This document shows, piece by piece, positions 8,993 to 19,695 of a stretch of 26,835 nt of DNA. This stretch comes from Bigelowiella natans CCMP2755. Lineage: Eukaryota; Cercozoa; Chlorarachniophyceae. The translations under genes were made by a program, and so were the position numbers. Position 1 is the stretch's first letter; each line of letters begins with the position of its first letter. The stretch covers positions 1 through 26,835 of the forward strand of contig ADNK01000385.1 of NCBI GenBank assembly GCA_000320545.1, given 5' to 3'. The notes beneath the pieces were generated by a model. It was not told where the DNA came from and made no database searches. It was given only the letters and a program-made list of their open reading frames with translations.

Positions 8993-10803
8993 ATGCCCAT
9001 CATGCCCCCACCCATCCCAAAAGAATTCCTGGTACTACTGCTGACGGTTTCAGCCTCAGCGAAGTATTCCTCGCTGTTTGACTGCCCACGAATCGACCCT
9101 CCGCCCATGGCAGAGAACGTTTCGGAGCTTCATCCCGCGCACGTCTCAATTGTGATGGCGGCAGGCGACTCGATCACCGCTGCGTTCGCGGCACGAGGAA
9201 CGCTTCTTGAGGCCAGGGACATCTCCTGGTCGATCGGTGTGGGTTCTAAGGATCAGATCACATTGCCATGGCTTCTTGCACAATACAGTCAGAAGGTGGA
9301 GGGAATGTCAACCAAGGCGAAACTACCGAAGGTGAGTCCAAGATTTGAACGCGCGGTTTCGTGTGTGTGCTTAATACGTAAATCATGATCTCACAACCTC
9401 CCTCCCAATCGCTCGCTCGTGTTGGTTGTAAATCAGGGTGTGACCCATCTTCCGCACGGAGACTACCATGACGGTACGGACCACCTCAACGTTGCAGAAT
9501 CTGAAGGGGCAGTGCATGACAACTCGCTGGTGGAGCAGTGGGGACTACTCTCATCGCATCTCAAGAAGTACGATGACCTTGACAGCAGATGGAAGGTGCT
9601 CACAATCTGGATGACCGCCAACGACGTCTGCGGCAAGTGCGACGGTCCTCTTTCGGAGCAGTATCTGGCGGAATGGGGTGGTGGCACCGAGCAGTTTATC
9701 GCGAACATCACCTCCATGACGAAGCGCGTGTACATTAATCTGGTAGAGAATGGGTGGGTGTTGGATGCGATGTTCCCACTATTTAAACCGAAGGGGGAGA
9801 GGAGGTTGTTGAAAATGATAAAGATTACTCATGCAAACCCTCGGTGGCCCGTCTCTCACCTAAATCACTTCCTAAATTATGTCCCAACCTTTTTTTCCCC
9901 TTTTCTACACATCTTTCCTGCCACTGCCAACAGATATCAACGCTGGATCTTTCGAGAGTCGCGTACCTGCAAAGGCAGCAAGCCTACTGCAAGTTTGAGC
10001 ACCAGCATCTCCTGAACGAATGCGGTTGCATCGATAAGGGAAACGCGACGCAGCTTGCGCAAATGGATGAGAACGTGCACACCATGAATACAGAGCTCCA
10101 CAAGATCGCAGCGAAGTGGCAGCAGAAGTTTGCTGATCAAGGCCGCTCTGACGTTGCAATCGAAGTCCAGCCTTTCCAAGAGGGTTAGTATTGCCCCCCG
10201 TTAGTAGCACATCACCATCTTTCTCCCAAGCTTTTCTGTGGAAGCCGAGCTGTTAGTTGCACCTGACCTCTCCACATTTATAAATGTATTCGGGTGGTAT
10301 TCTGGGCGATCGAAAAACTGGAATCGAACAATGTTCTTCCATCTTTCCCGCGAGCCAGCGCATACCATCTTCTTGTTATGAAAGATGGTCGTCATTCTCT
10401 GTGCTGATTGTGCGCGTTTCCATCAAATATTGCAAACTTTCCTTTTGCCGTGTGATGTTATACTGAGTCTCTGATCGTGGGCGTACAATATATAGGGCTT
10501 GGAGATACGCTTGACTTTGAGTTTTTAAGTGACCTCGACTGCTTCCACCCCTCGCATCACGCTCACCAAAGCTTAGCAATCGGCTTGTGGAACTCCATGC
10601 TCTGCACGGACGATCGTGCTCATCGTTGTGGAAGTCTCTTCTCAAAGGACATGAAGCCTGTTTGTCCGGATACAAACTCGCGCTTCTACACTGGTCCTGA
10701 TGTCGTTCCTGTGATACCCCCAGCGGTGTCTGGCACAACGTACAGTGGCTCGCCCTCTGCCGCTGTTGCCCCTAACACTGATGATGATGGCATCTTTGGT
10801 TGA
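8993..10803 (+). CDS. Secreted phospholipase B1-type SGNH/GDSL lipase
   Basis: Four exons: 8993-9331, 9437-9742, 9934-10183, 10496-10803; the product is about 400 aa. Phases agree (0, 0, 1) and all introns are GT-AG. A signal peptide (EFLVLLLTVSASA) follows the first Met. SGNH blocks are in order: GDSITAAFAARG with catalytic Ser at about 60, HLNVAESEGA, TIWMTANDVC with Asn about 175, and DLDCFHPS with Asp about 313 and His about 316. Paired Cys, as in VCGKC, and the ALWN-like sequence IGLWNSMLC after the catalytic His match animal-type phospholipase B1. That family hydrolyses acyl esters of phospholipids and lysophospholipids outside the cell or in endolysosomes. Block III is TAND where the family has GGND. 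The protein is one catalytic unit, whereas mammalian PLB1 has four, and there is no C-terminal membrane helix. Its divergent neighbour is the REJ/GPS gene. Confidence 0.88.
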
Positions 10804-11700
10804 AGAGAGATCGTTCTCAGAAATGAAAAAGTTCCGATGGCCGATGTCAGGGCGGGGGGGAGGCAGGAAAGCGATGCTTTGAAATGGAAGGAGAGGCATG
10901 ATGTTCATAGCGTGCACTTCATGGCAACCTCATATGCGTGCGTGTGTGCGTGCTAGTAGTCATTTATGGATGGTTAGGGGCGCACGCCTTTGCACGACAC
11001 GTTTGGCAAATGATACTGTATGTGTGTGTCATGCACAGAAATATATAATCGTGAATAAATAACAAGAACTCGCACTGTGGTACGTGTACAGGTCCACAGA
11101 GGTCGGTGTATTGTATGACGACTTACAAGATTATGCATGCGCACATTGTAAGTCTTCCCATACTATACTGCACAAAGAGGGAGAGGACAACGAGCAAGCG
11201 CAGTCATGTACGTGTAGCGCTACCTGTGCAGCATGTATACGTGTACACTTCTAGACTTGTCTATTTGTGCGTGTGTTGCGTATACACGTAAGACGGGTAA
11301 TCAATTGAATTAAATTTGTTCAATGGCCATCCTCAACTAGTCAACTAGTCTCCTGTAGCTGTGCACAATGCAGCGGCTACAGCGCTAATGTTGAATTTGT
11401 TGGTCTCCGCTGTGATGTGTCGCGTACGATACGTGTACGTCTAGTTACCCAGCATAGGATTGCTCATTTGCAGTCGCTCTTTTGCGCTTTATAGCTGCAC
11501 CGGCCGCCTGCCGTCAGCCGTCCTATGCAACGTAAGCGGTACAAGCTTGCTACTGACAGCAGTACACGAGCTAGCAAGTGGTAGCTCACCCAGCTCATGT
11601 GGCACATGCAGCGCAGAATGTGCATTTGTGTGGCTGGCGGAGGCTCAGATCTAGACAGAGGCTAGCAGCAGAGCGCAAGGAGGAGAGCGAGATGGGAGAA

Positions 11701-11748
<48 letters not shown>

Positions 11749-12107
11749 GAGATTAGAGAGCGCTCTAGTGTAAATTCAAATTGCGAGCATGTCGCGGCGC
11801 AATAATGACATAACACTAGTGCAATGCGGCCATGCTGCTAGCGCCTGTCTAGCTGTGTTTGGCCGCGTGAGTGCCATCATTTATCTGCTTAGGCAAATAG
11901 CCACAGGATTCATATCTTAAGATATGCACAAATGCTTTCACGCATAGCATTGCATGCATAATGCGCATATTGTAAACGCATAGCACACAACGCAGCTTAC
12001 AACATAGCTTTCTAGAATTTTCGTAGCTAACTCCAGAATCGAAAATGTGCAAACTAACAATGCATGCAGCAGGGATGCACAGTGTACAACCAAATTCGCC
12101 GGACTTC
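10804..12107. other. Convergent intergenic region
   Basis: It lies between the convergent lipase and NudC genes. It holds an AATAAA at 11054-11059, a tandem caactagt repeat near 11335-11350, a (GA)n run at about 11711-11745, and scattered TGCATGC and GCTAGC palindromes. No open frame here looks like protein. Confidence 0.6.
11054..11059 (+). promoter_or_regulatory. Possible poly(A) signal of the lipase gene
   Basis: AATAAA lies about 250 bp downstream of the lipase stop, in gtgaataaataac. The hexamer is common by chance in such sequence, so the assignment is tentative. Confidence 0.3.
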
Positions 12108-13291
12108 CTAATTTATTTGCGCCTTGGAGAAATCCATTTCAGGGTGCTGAGCCATGAACGCTTCCATCGCCTAAGAGTATGAGCAGAAAATAGCGTCTGT
12201 GTCTTCAAGTCATGTACACGGAAGACGGTCGGGTGCGGTATATATCATATGTCAGGTGAGCAGTAAATAACCTTCCTCTTCTGGAGGTCTTCGTCAGTGG
12301 GAATGCCCTTCTCTTTCATCTTTTGCTTCCACATCACCTTTTCGACCTGAGATGGCGAGTAGGACACAGCAGGGTCACGCTCGCACGCACGCACGCACAC
12401 ACACGAAAACATCCTCTCTACAGGGGGTCTCGACTGTACTGAAAACACCCATATTATTTGGACTAACGTCTCGCACGGAGAACATAAATTGCGTTATCTA
12501 GACGGATTCTCTGCTGCCGTAACGCGCACTGGCCACGCGTCAGATAACACTCCGTGAGTATGCCTACCTCCATCTTCATGCTGTCATCAAGATCCCCCAT
12601 GCGTGACTCGGTTGGCACGCACTTGCGCGTGTTGATGTTGTGGGGGTCTTCCTTGAGCACGCGCGACCACCACTCTTGGCCATGAAGCTGTATGAGGAGA
12701 AGAAGATAGAAGAAGAAGCAGAAGAAGCAGAAGAAGAAGAAGGGGATAGAAGGGAACGGTAGGGTGGAGGCTAAGTTATGTGACGTAGTCTAGGGAAAAA
12801 CACATCTAGAGAAATAGACTGACGTCTATCTCGATGCTGCTGTCTCTTTACTGCATGTCCTCTCCTTCTCAGCCCACCCCCCCTTTCTCCTCCCCCCGCT
12901 TCTCACGCTTCCCCCTTCTCATCGCAAGCCAAAACCTTGGACAGAGTGATGTGTAGCATATGGCCATCCTCTATGCTCCAGAACGTGTCTCCCGACTGAT
13001 CGTAGCAGCGACGCACGGGGGGGGAGGGGGAGGAGGGAGGAGTTAATGGTCACACCCACCTTACCATCGATCGGTGTCTCTCTCCTCCTCCTCCCAATGA
13101 CACTCTCAAAATGCTAGATAGGGGTGAAGCTATTTGCTGGTGGGATTGCTGCCGCCCCACCGTACTCTACGATATGAAGATGACGACTTCAACGGCATGT
13201 GTATCTGCCTATGCGTGCATCGTCGTCGCCATTCTCCTGTTGCATTGTGCGTGTCGATGGCAGACCGTGCGTATACGAGTGTAGAGACAAG

Positions 13292-13333
<42 letters not shown>

Positions 13334-15385
13334 GCATGCACGCACACACTAACACACCACACCTTCACTGGTTGATAAAGGGTGCCGTTGATCATGAGAC
13401 TTTCTCCTTTCAGTCCAATCTTTTCCAGCGCAGCGAATAGTAACAGAAGCAAGAGTAGCAGCAGTATTGTTATTGAATTATTATTATTAGTAGTAGTAGG
13501 AGTCGGAGAAGGAGGAGGAGGAGGAGGAGGAGGAGTGTCGACGATAGCAATTTACTATTTTTTCAAAGATTGGCAGTATTGTGTAAGCTCATCCCATACT
13601 TATCATCATCATCATCATCATCAGACGTATATCCGCACTGCCCGCACGAATAAAACAAACAAAGAGGGGAGGAGGGGGAATAGGATATAGCCGCAAAGAC
13701 CTGCAGCTCGTAAGGAGTACTGTGTACTGTAAGGTCCTTAGAGCCCGTTCCTTTCTATTTGGGGAGGGGGGGGGAGAATGCGGAGAAGATTCAGTCAGGT
13801 AGTATCGACACACAGCTGCAGTGCATGTACAGTGTTCACCAGTACTACTATTGCGACTACTACATGTCGCAACTATTAAAATTCAAGAGCAACAGCTGTT
13901 ATTAATATAATTGCTGCTGCTGCTGCTGCTGCTGCTGCCATAGTTCTCGTCGATACTACTTAAGTTTGAGAACCCACCGGAAGATCGACGAAAAGCTCCA
14001 GCTCTTCCGTGCTCTGTCCCCACCGGCACGGGAACCTGCCCAATGTTGCAGCAACAACAATCGGATCTCGCAGCTACCAACTGGCGACAACAATTTGAGA
14101 GTTGCAGCGAAACACGCCCATGCATGCAGAAGCGCATAGCACGAGGACGGCGAAGACATACGACAAGTTCGATCATGAAGATTGCCTCTTTGAGGATGCA
14201 AGCTGTGCTTTGTTGATGTTGTTGTCGCTGCGGCTGCTGATGTATCGTAGGAAAAATGAAAAGGAGGAATGGAAAGAACACTCACCCCCCAACAGCAGCG
14301 CCACCGTTTATATCATTTGGGTTCAACTTGGCGCGGGCGTCATCGTCCTCATCTGCTTCTGCTGCTCGGTCAGGGTCTTCCTCCTCTGGCAGCGGCTACA
14401 AAGGGTACAGGAGAGAATATAAAAGATGCGGGGGTGGGGGATTAGAAGATAAATGGCTCAGAATAAGCGAAGGTCATATATTTTTGAGGGGGGAAGATAA
14501 AGAAATCCATTTTTTGTTTCATCAACAGAACGACATGCTAACCTTCTTCCTCCGTCCCTTCGGGAGCTTATTTGGATCGTCGAGAACTTTTGGAGGGGCC
14601 TCGAATTTCTTTGAGGATTTTGCCTCTTCCTTCTGAACTATGGGATTGGGTTTACAATGATTTATATTTGTTATTCCTGCGATTTATCATCCCCCCACGC
14701 CCCCTACACACCCCACACCAATAGCAACTGGACTGTCCATAACGTTCTGTTTTCACGCGGCAATGAAAGACGTAATTTGTGGATTCCTCACAATTTGAAA
14801 TTTTGCCGACGCATTAATTGTGTTAAAGTTTCTGAGCACGCCACATACTTCTGAGAACATCGTCTTCGAGCGCACGTATTTCCTGCTGCAGCGCCATTAT
14901 CGTGGTCTTCACCGCCCGGATTCGCTCCTTTTTCTTTTCAACTGGGAATTGTGTACAGTTATGATTTAATATTAAAAACGAAAGACATATTCATCCAAAA
15001 TAAAAAATATGACCAGCAAAACGTAGGGTGGGGAGGTGGGCAATGGTGCGTCAGCAGGTGTGAAGAAATGATGTAGCTTCTTACGCTGCTTCTTCCGATC
15101 CTCAATTGCTTGCTTTTCCTTCGCCATCTCCTCTTTCTCGTCATAGTCGTCGTCGAGGACCTCGATCTCGCCGCCGCCCCTAAGATTCAGGAGACATCGT
15201 CGAAGATCGTGCATCATCAACACGGTTGAGGAGGAGGGGGAGGAGGAGGAGGATAGTCCGTGTGGCGATGATGAAATGACACGCCTTGTCCTAGATCGAT
15301 CATAATGTGTCCCGAGGCTACTCAATAATATCCCCACGAAGACGAGGGTGAAACCCGCTGCCACGGTCTTCTTGCGAGCCTGCAT
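12108..15385 (-). CDS. NUDC: NudC (CS-domain co-chaperone) with N-terminal hydrophobic leader
   Basis: Eleven exons: 15085-15385, 14849-14941, 14543-14625, 14286-14395, 13978-14035, 13701-13754, 13363-13419, 12936-12995, 12568-12687, 12272-12346, 12108-12170; about 357 aa with phases consistent throughout. The ATG at 15385 has an in-frame TAG just upstream. C-terminal hallmarks: CRWGQSTEELELFVDLP, IGLKGESLMINGTLY, TFWSIEDGHMLHITLSK, EWWSRV, the DP-INT and PTES-GDLD segments, and terminal FMAQHPEMDFSKAQIN. NudC acts with Hsp90 and dynein regulators, normally in the cytosol. An acidic linker and a coiled coil (about 80-131) precede the CS domain. Oddly, residues 1-70 look like a signal or anchor helix (TVAAGFTLVFVGILLSSLG) followed by a Ser/Arg-rich stretch and LNLRGGG. 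The third-exon acceptor is ambiguous: CAG at 14633 and AAG at 14630 also exist, but only AAG|AGGC keeps frame with the GTATGT donor. Confidence 0.88.
13293..13329. repeat. (CA)n microsatellite in a NudC intron
   Basis: An uninterrupted (CA)n run lies within the 367-bp intron between the SGDTFW and IGLKGE exons. Confidence 0.9.
13911..13937. repeat. (GCT)n trinucleotide repeat in a NudC intron
   Basis: An uninterrupted run of GCT/CTG units lies in the intron between the WGQSTEE and KGTGSKD exons. It reads as poly-Ser in one minus-strand frame but is intronic in my model. Confidence 0.85.
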
Positions 15386-16797
15386 CGTCGTCTACAGGGT
15401 CACCATTCCCGGTTCTTCCGAGAACAGCAAAATGGGGGGTAATTAGATGGTGCGACATCGAAAAGTACATTCCTTCAACGGCAGCAGCGGCGATTGACAA
15501 TCCATTTTTTCACGCACGCGACATCTGGTCTTTGGCCGCAGAGGTTCCCCGATGTCCCCCTCCTCTCCCCCCATCTAGCCCTACTTCGAAAATGTTTGAC
15601 TGATTCCACGTCTGAGTGTTCCTACATGAGTCTTCTTCGGATTTGTTTTTCCCCAAGTAGATCAGGTTTGTCAGCAGTGCTTTGCACACCTTCTAGCTTG
15701 GTGTCAGTGTCGAAGTGAACAGGAACGAACCAATCAATCAACCTGGATTTGGACCTGGACACCTGCTTCCAATTGCAGCAATGGCGGCTTTGAGTGAGTT
15801 GACACTTCTCATGACCCTTTCAGCCATGCTAGCATGCCAATGAAATCACATCATCGTTCATTCATGCTTCAAACAAACAAGTGGAAAGCTTGTTTGCGAG
15901 GAGTGCCACAGCACAGCTGGACAGGTCCTCTCTGTGCACTGAACAACGTGACAACATGAACCTGACCATTGACAGGATTTCAATTGATCTCTGATTGGCG
16001 CATTTGACTTGCGTTCTCACGAACGAAACAAGTTCACACGCTGGACTAGTGGAAATGTGACACGCCAGCGTGATTTCCATTTGTGCAGATGTGCTTTGTC
16101 TGGTTGTTGTGGCGGGCTAGCGGGTGTCAGGCAAGCAGGCACATGAGGAGCATCGCTCCAGACTGGTGGCCATGCCAGCAGCTGGCATGCGGCGCCATGA
16201 ACAGCACATCCAGAGATCGTCGGAGGCGCCACACCATCGATCACGATGCGCGCATCTGATGACAGTCTAGCTAGCTAGCAGTCTAACAGTCTAGCAGTCG
16301 TCTAGCAGTCCTAGAGTGTGCACGCGCCCCTGCTAGTCACCTAGCTAGCTAGCTAGCTAGCCTACATGTCTATGCATGCGAGCTGTGCAGCTTGACATGG
16401 CTAGCTTGCAGATTGAACATCGCAGACATCTGTCTGTCTAGCTGTCTAGACACAGCGAGTAACCCTCAGCACTGCCATCATGCTAGACTAGATTGGAAGC
16501 GCTGACACCGACAAAATGCTGCTGTTACATGATCAAAATGCAAGCAGCAAGGAACTGTGCCATGTGGCGCATGGGCGAACTCAACACGCGCTTGACAAGC
16601 AACAGGAAATTGGCCTTGGTCACACGCTAGCTACAACTAGAACATGCTGTGTCTACAGTCGCCATGCACGCTCGTGTTCACTGCTAGACTATGTGCGTAA
16701 TAGTGACTTCCTACTGTGCACACCTGTTTCATACGAACGCAAGCAGCATGGATGCTCTTACCAACTGCTACTGCGATGCTACTGTCCACCACAGCGT
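15386..16797. other. Spacer upstream of NudC and downstream of the F-box/MYND gene
   Basis: It holds the NudC promoter side (left) and the 3' flank of the F-box/MYND gene (right). Between about 16260 and 16480 it is dominated by CTAG/GCTAGC words, including (GCTA)n at 16341-16361. I see no supported gene. Confidence 0.6.
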
Positions 16798-18357
16798 TCA
16801 TGGAATGTTTTGCTGCACGCTGTTGAATTGTTGCCGCTGCTCTGAAATTCTGTGGCAGTTGACTTTGTGGCTGTCCCACGATACGACCTGGAATGAGTAT
16901 GCAATTGTCACGAATCAAACTGTTGTTACAGATATTCTAGGATTAGACATTGACTTATTGCCAAATCAATTTACATGTTTGTGCACGGAATGTGCCATGT
17001 TTGATTTACTGTACACATTGCATAAAAATGCACACATATCACGACTATCACGTGATATACAATATCTCTGCTGAGTGAATACCTGGCACAAACGACTACA
17101 GTATCTCTCGGTGTAGCAACGCGAGCACATTCTGAGCGGTAAACGAGGGCCATCGTTTAAAAGAGACCTACTACGTCCGCATCCAGTGCTACACCACGTC
17201 CGGCGTGTCCTATTTTGCATGAAGAACTCAGTCATGTAGCTATAGATAGAGGCCTTCTGCTGCTTTTGGAACACTTCGACTACGGGGGAGATTAGAAAGT
17301 AGCAAAAGACGGGTAAAATGAGTTGGAACGTGGGGTATTGAGGGAGACTCCTGTCGTGCTATTTAGGGATTAAATTGTGAATCCTTGATTCTATTGCTCT
17401 CCTTAAGTCAATAAGTGTCATCATACTTTTCCTTTCGTACTTACTAGGGTTCATCTTCGTCTCGTTGATAATTTTATCGACATGACGATGGCCTTGCTCG
17501 ATAGATGAAGGCATATGGCCCAAGAAAGACGCGCGCTTGAGAAGCCGTGTGAAGAGAGCTTCGAGATTAGAAGAGGGCGACGTAAAGTAAGTAAAAATAA
17601 TGTGCGCGCATACAAACATACACACATTTACATTTGTTACATATCCATTACATATTATTTTTGTGTCCGTGCATGGGAGATAAGTGATGCATATTTGCAG
17701 GGAAATAGCATGATGTTTCTTAATCTACATCCCGCGAGCAATGGGTATCGATAATTCGGGCTGTGTTAACTTTGTTGTATCGAGCCGTGACACTTCTTCA
17801 AAGGACGACATACCTGGGTTGCACTTTCTGAGGATAAGAGCCGCATCGTAGATGCTATCAAGATGACCTCTTTTAGCCGCTTCCAGCAGCATCTTGATTC
17901 CGTGACGCTTCTCATTTTCAGAGCAGAAGTAAATGGCCATACCTAGGAAGTGGGTTGCTGATGGATTCCCGCATTGAGAGTAGGGTAGCAAAATCTTCTT
18001 CAACCATTCTAGGCCAGGAGGATGGCTGCAAGCCCAGAATCTACTTCTGAAGACGACCTTACTACGGAAGCGAGGCTCATTAACGAGGTGGTGGAACGTT
18101 TTAGAGATCAGCATCAGCCTAGAGATATCGTTATAATCTAACAGGAACTCGACGATACGCTCCAGGTGAGGCAGCGGGAGCAACAGAAATCTGCATCTCG
18201 TATTAGTACGCTGCTGCTTTGTTCGATCCCCAGGATGGTAAAGCTGATTCGAGCTGTATGGGACCCATTTATCATTGTCACTGCTGCTATCACCATCACT
18301 GCTCCTTCCAGTGGCAATGCGTCTGCGCTTGTGACCAGGAGATCGCTTCAAGCACAT
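16798..18357 (-). CDS. F-box protein with Sel1-like repeats and C-terminal MYND zinc finger
   Basis: Four exons: 17814-18357, 17445-17558, 17083-17279, 16798-16887; about 314 aa with phases 1, 1, 0. The start is taken as the first in-frame ATG (MCLKRSPG); upstream codons are open but offer only TTG. A basic, Ser/Asp-rich N-terminus precedes an F-box-like segment at about 58-100 (LPHLERIVEFLLDYNDISRL). Helical HCP/Sel1-like repeats cover about 130-215 (ATHFLGMAIYFCSENEKRHG; RLLKRASFLGH). The MYND finger at 249-296 reads CSTGC, MCSRC, YCSRLC, then WDSHKVNC in the last exon, so all eight ligands are present. The order F-box, Sel1-like, MYND matches a plant family known from Arabidopsis (At1g67340/At5g50450 type). 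It is expected to be an SCF ubiquitin-ligase substrate receptor; the substrate is unknown. Confidence 0.85.
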
Positions 18358-18529
18358 TAACCGGAACAAAGCGAGGCCTGAGAGGTAGGAGTGGACACTG
18401 ATGTTTCGAAATTTAGGTCGGTGGTGGTGAATAATATTGTTGTAACAATGGGATTTTTCGCTTATGGTAAAACACCCAGTCACTGCTGACAAATTTTAGC
18501 CTCGATTTTCTGATAGTTTTACTTCCGAA

Positions 18530-19695
18530 ATGTTCGAATTAGAACTTACTGTACTCTCAGGCGTGTATTCATCGACACCATGCACAGAAGTTAACTGGTC
18601 TGGAAATAGGCATGTTGCATTTTCGTTTAATGGCAGGATCCTACCCACCTATTTCTGCGCTAATCCTGCTCTAAAAGTCCCTAATACGTCCTCAAATTCA
18701 CCAGTGAAAAAGTCCCCGTTGCTGTTTGTGAACACGTGCCGAGTGACAAGAAGGTGGGTAGATCCATGTAACTGTAGCACGATGGAGCAACCCACTTTGG
18801 CCGTGGGTGAAAACTACTTTCCCTGCCTTCGATGGACGGACTAGACGGCTGGATCCTTTCTTCGCTTCACTGTGTGCGTCTGTGTACCCCCCTTGTGCGA
18901 CGAAGAGAATGCCCAAAACGCAGGAGGTTTTCCCCTTAAATCAGCTTCTCCAGGCTCTTTTTCCATGTTCAGCCGCACGAGAAAAGTTGAGTTGCTCCTG
19001 CAAAAGGGGACGGAATTTGAAGATAACTTCCGAGATCTCCACGTCGCTCTTACGAAAAGGAAATCTTGGCCTGGATGTGCGGATCAATTTTTGCGAATTC
19101 TAGTGTGTTCTCAAACGACGACAGGCGCTCGATCGTTGTTTTCACATGTACGTAACATGGGCAGGAAAGTGCTTTCACTTTTTACTCGTAGATCTAGTAG
19201 ATGCTGCTCACAGTTGTCTGCTCCCGTTCTTTTCTTCTTTCTCGGTCTTTTCCCTTCTCGGCATTTCGGCGTTAGACGAATTAAATTGTCGGCCGTCACC
19301 TGGCTCGGCGGAGTGCACACTTCCAAACGGTTTAGCCACCCTCCACGCACTGATAACTAAAAATGTACACACACTACTCTCTGATGATTAATGACTTGGT
19401 CCGTGTTCTTGAATGGGATTAAGACCCCCGCAAAAAATGTAATCAACCTCAAGTCTCTGAGTTTTTCCTTTCTTCTCTCACTGGAAAGGTATTGTGGTGG
19501 TGTTGACATGTTATGTTTCCTGCTGTTCAGGTCTCAGTTTGTTTCGGCAAAGTGAACGGCGAGCAAAGGTCCCTTAAGAGATCAAACAGATTCATTTTTT
19601 TGGCAAATGACGAAAACCAGTGGTTTGGACTAGAGTCTCTGAATATTCCAAAATTCCATGTTGATTCTCCCCTTGGCTGTCCGATGCAACGTTAA
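18530..19695 (+). CDS. Possible three-exon gene, unrecognised product
   Basis: Three open pieces join in consistent phase: 18530-18753 (donor AAG|GTGGGT), 18973-19147 (acceptor CCATGTTCAG, donor CAT|GTACGT), and 19531-19695 (acceptor CTGCTGTTCAG, stop TAA). The product would be about 187 aa. It begins MFELELTVLSGVYSS and contains a charged middle (RKVELLLQKGTEFEDNF) and an end with ANDENQWFGLESLN. I recognise no domain, signal peptide or membrane helix. It would be divergent from the F-box/MYND gene, with only about 170 bp between starts. A competing frame over 18807-19103 is also open, so the model could be wrong or the region non-coding. Confidence 0.35.

Noticed and set aside
13589-13813. 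Minus-strand 74-residue ORF in the NudC locus
   Set aside because: Overlaps the real 54-nt NudC exon in another frame and includes an (ATG)n repeat read as poly-Met.
16341-16361. (GCTA)n run considered as CRISPR or satellite
   Set aside because: It is a plain tetranucleotide run of about five units without spacers, and the genome is eukaryotic.
16691-17074. 127-residue plus-strand Cys-rich ORF
   Set aside because: It is antisense to the last F-box/MYND exons and the intron between them. The Cys come from the reverse complement of TGCA-rich sequence.
18358-18492. Longer N-terminus for the F-box/MYND protein
   Set aside because: The extended frame begins at a TTG codon with no ATG. The first in-frame ATG at 18357 is the simpler start.
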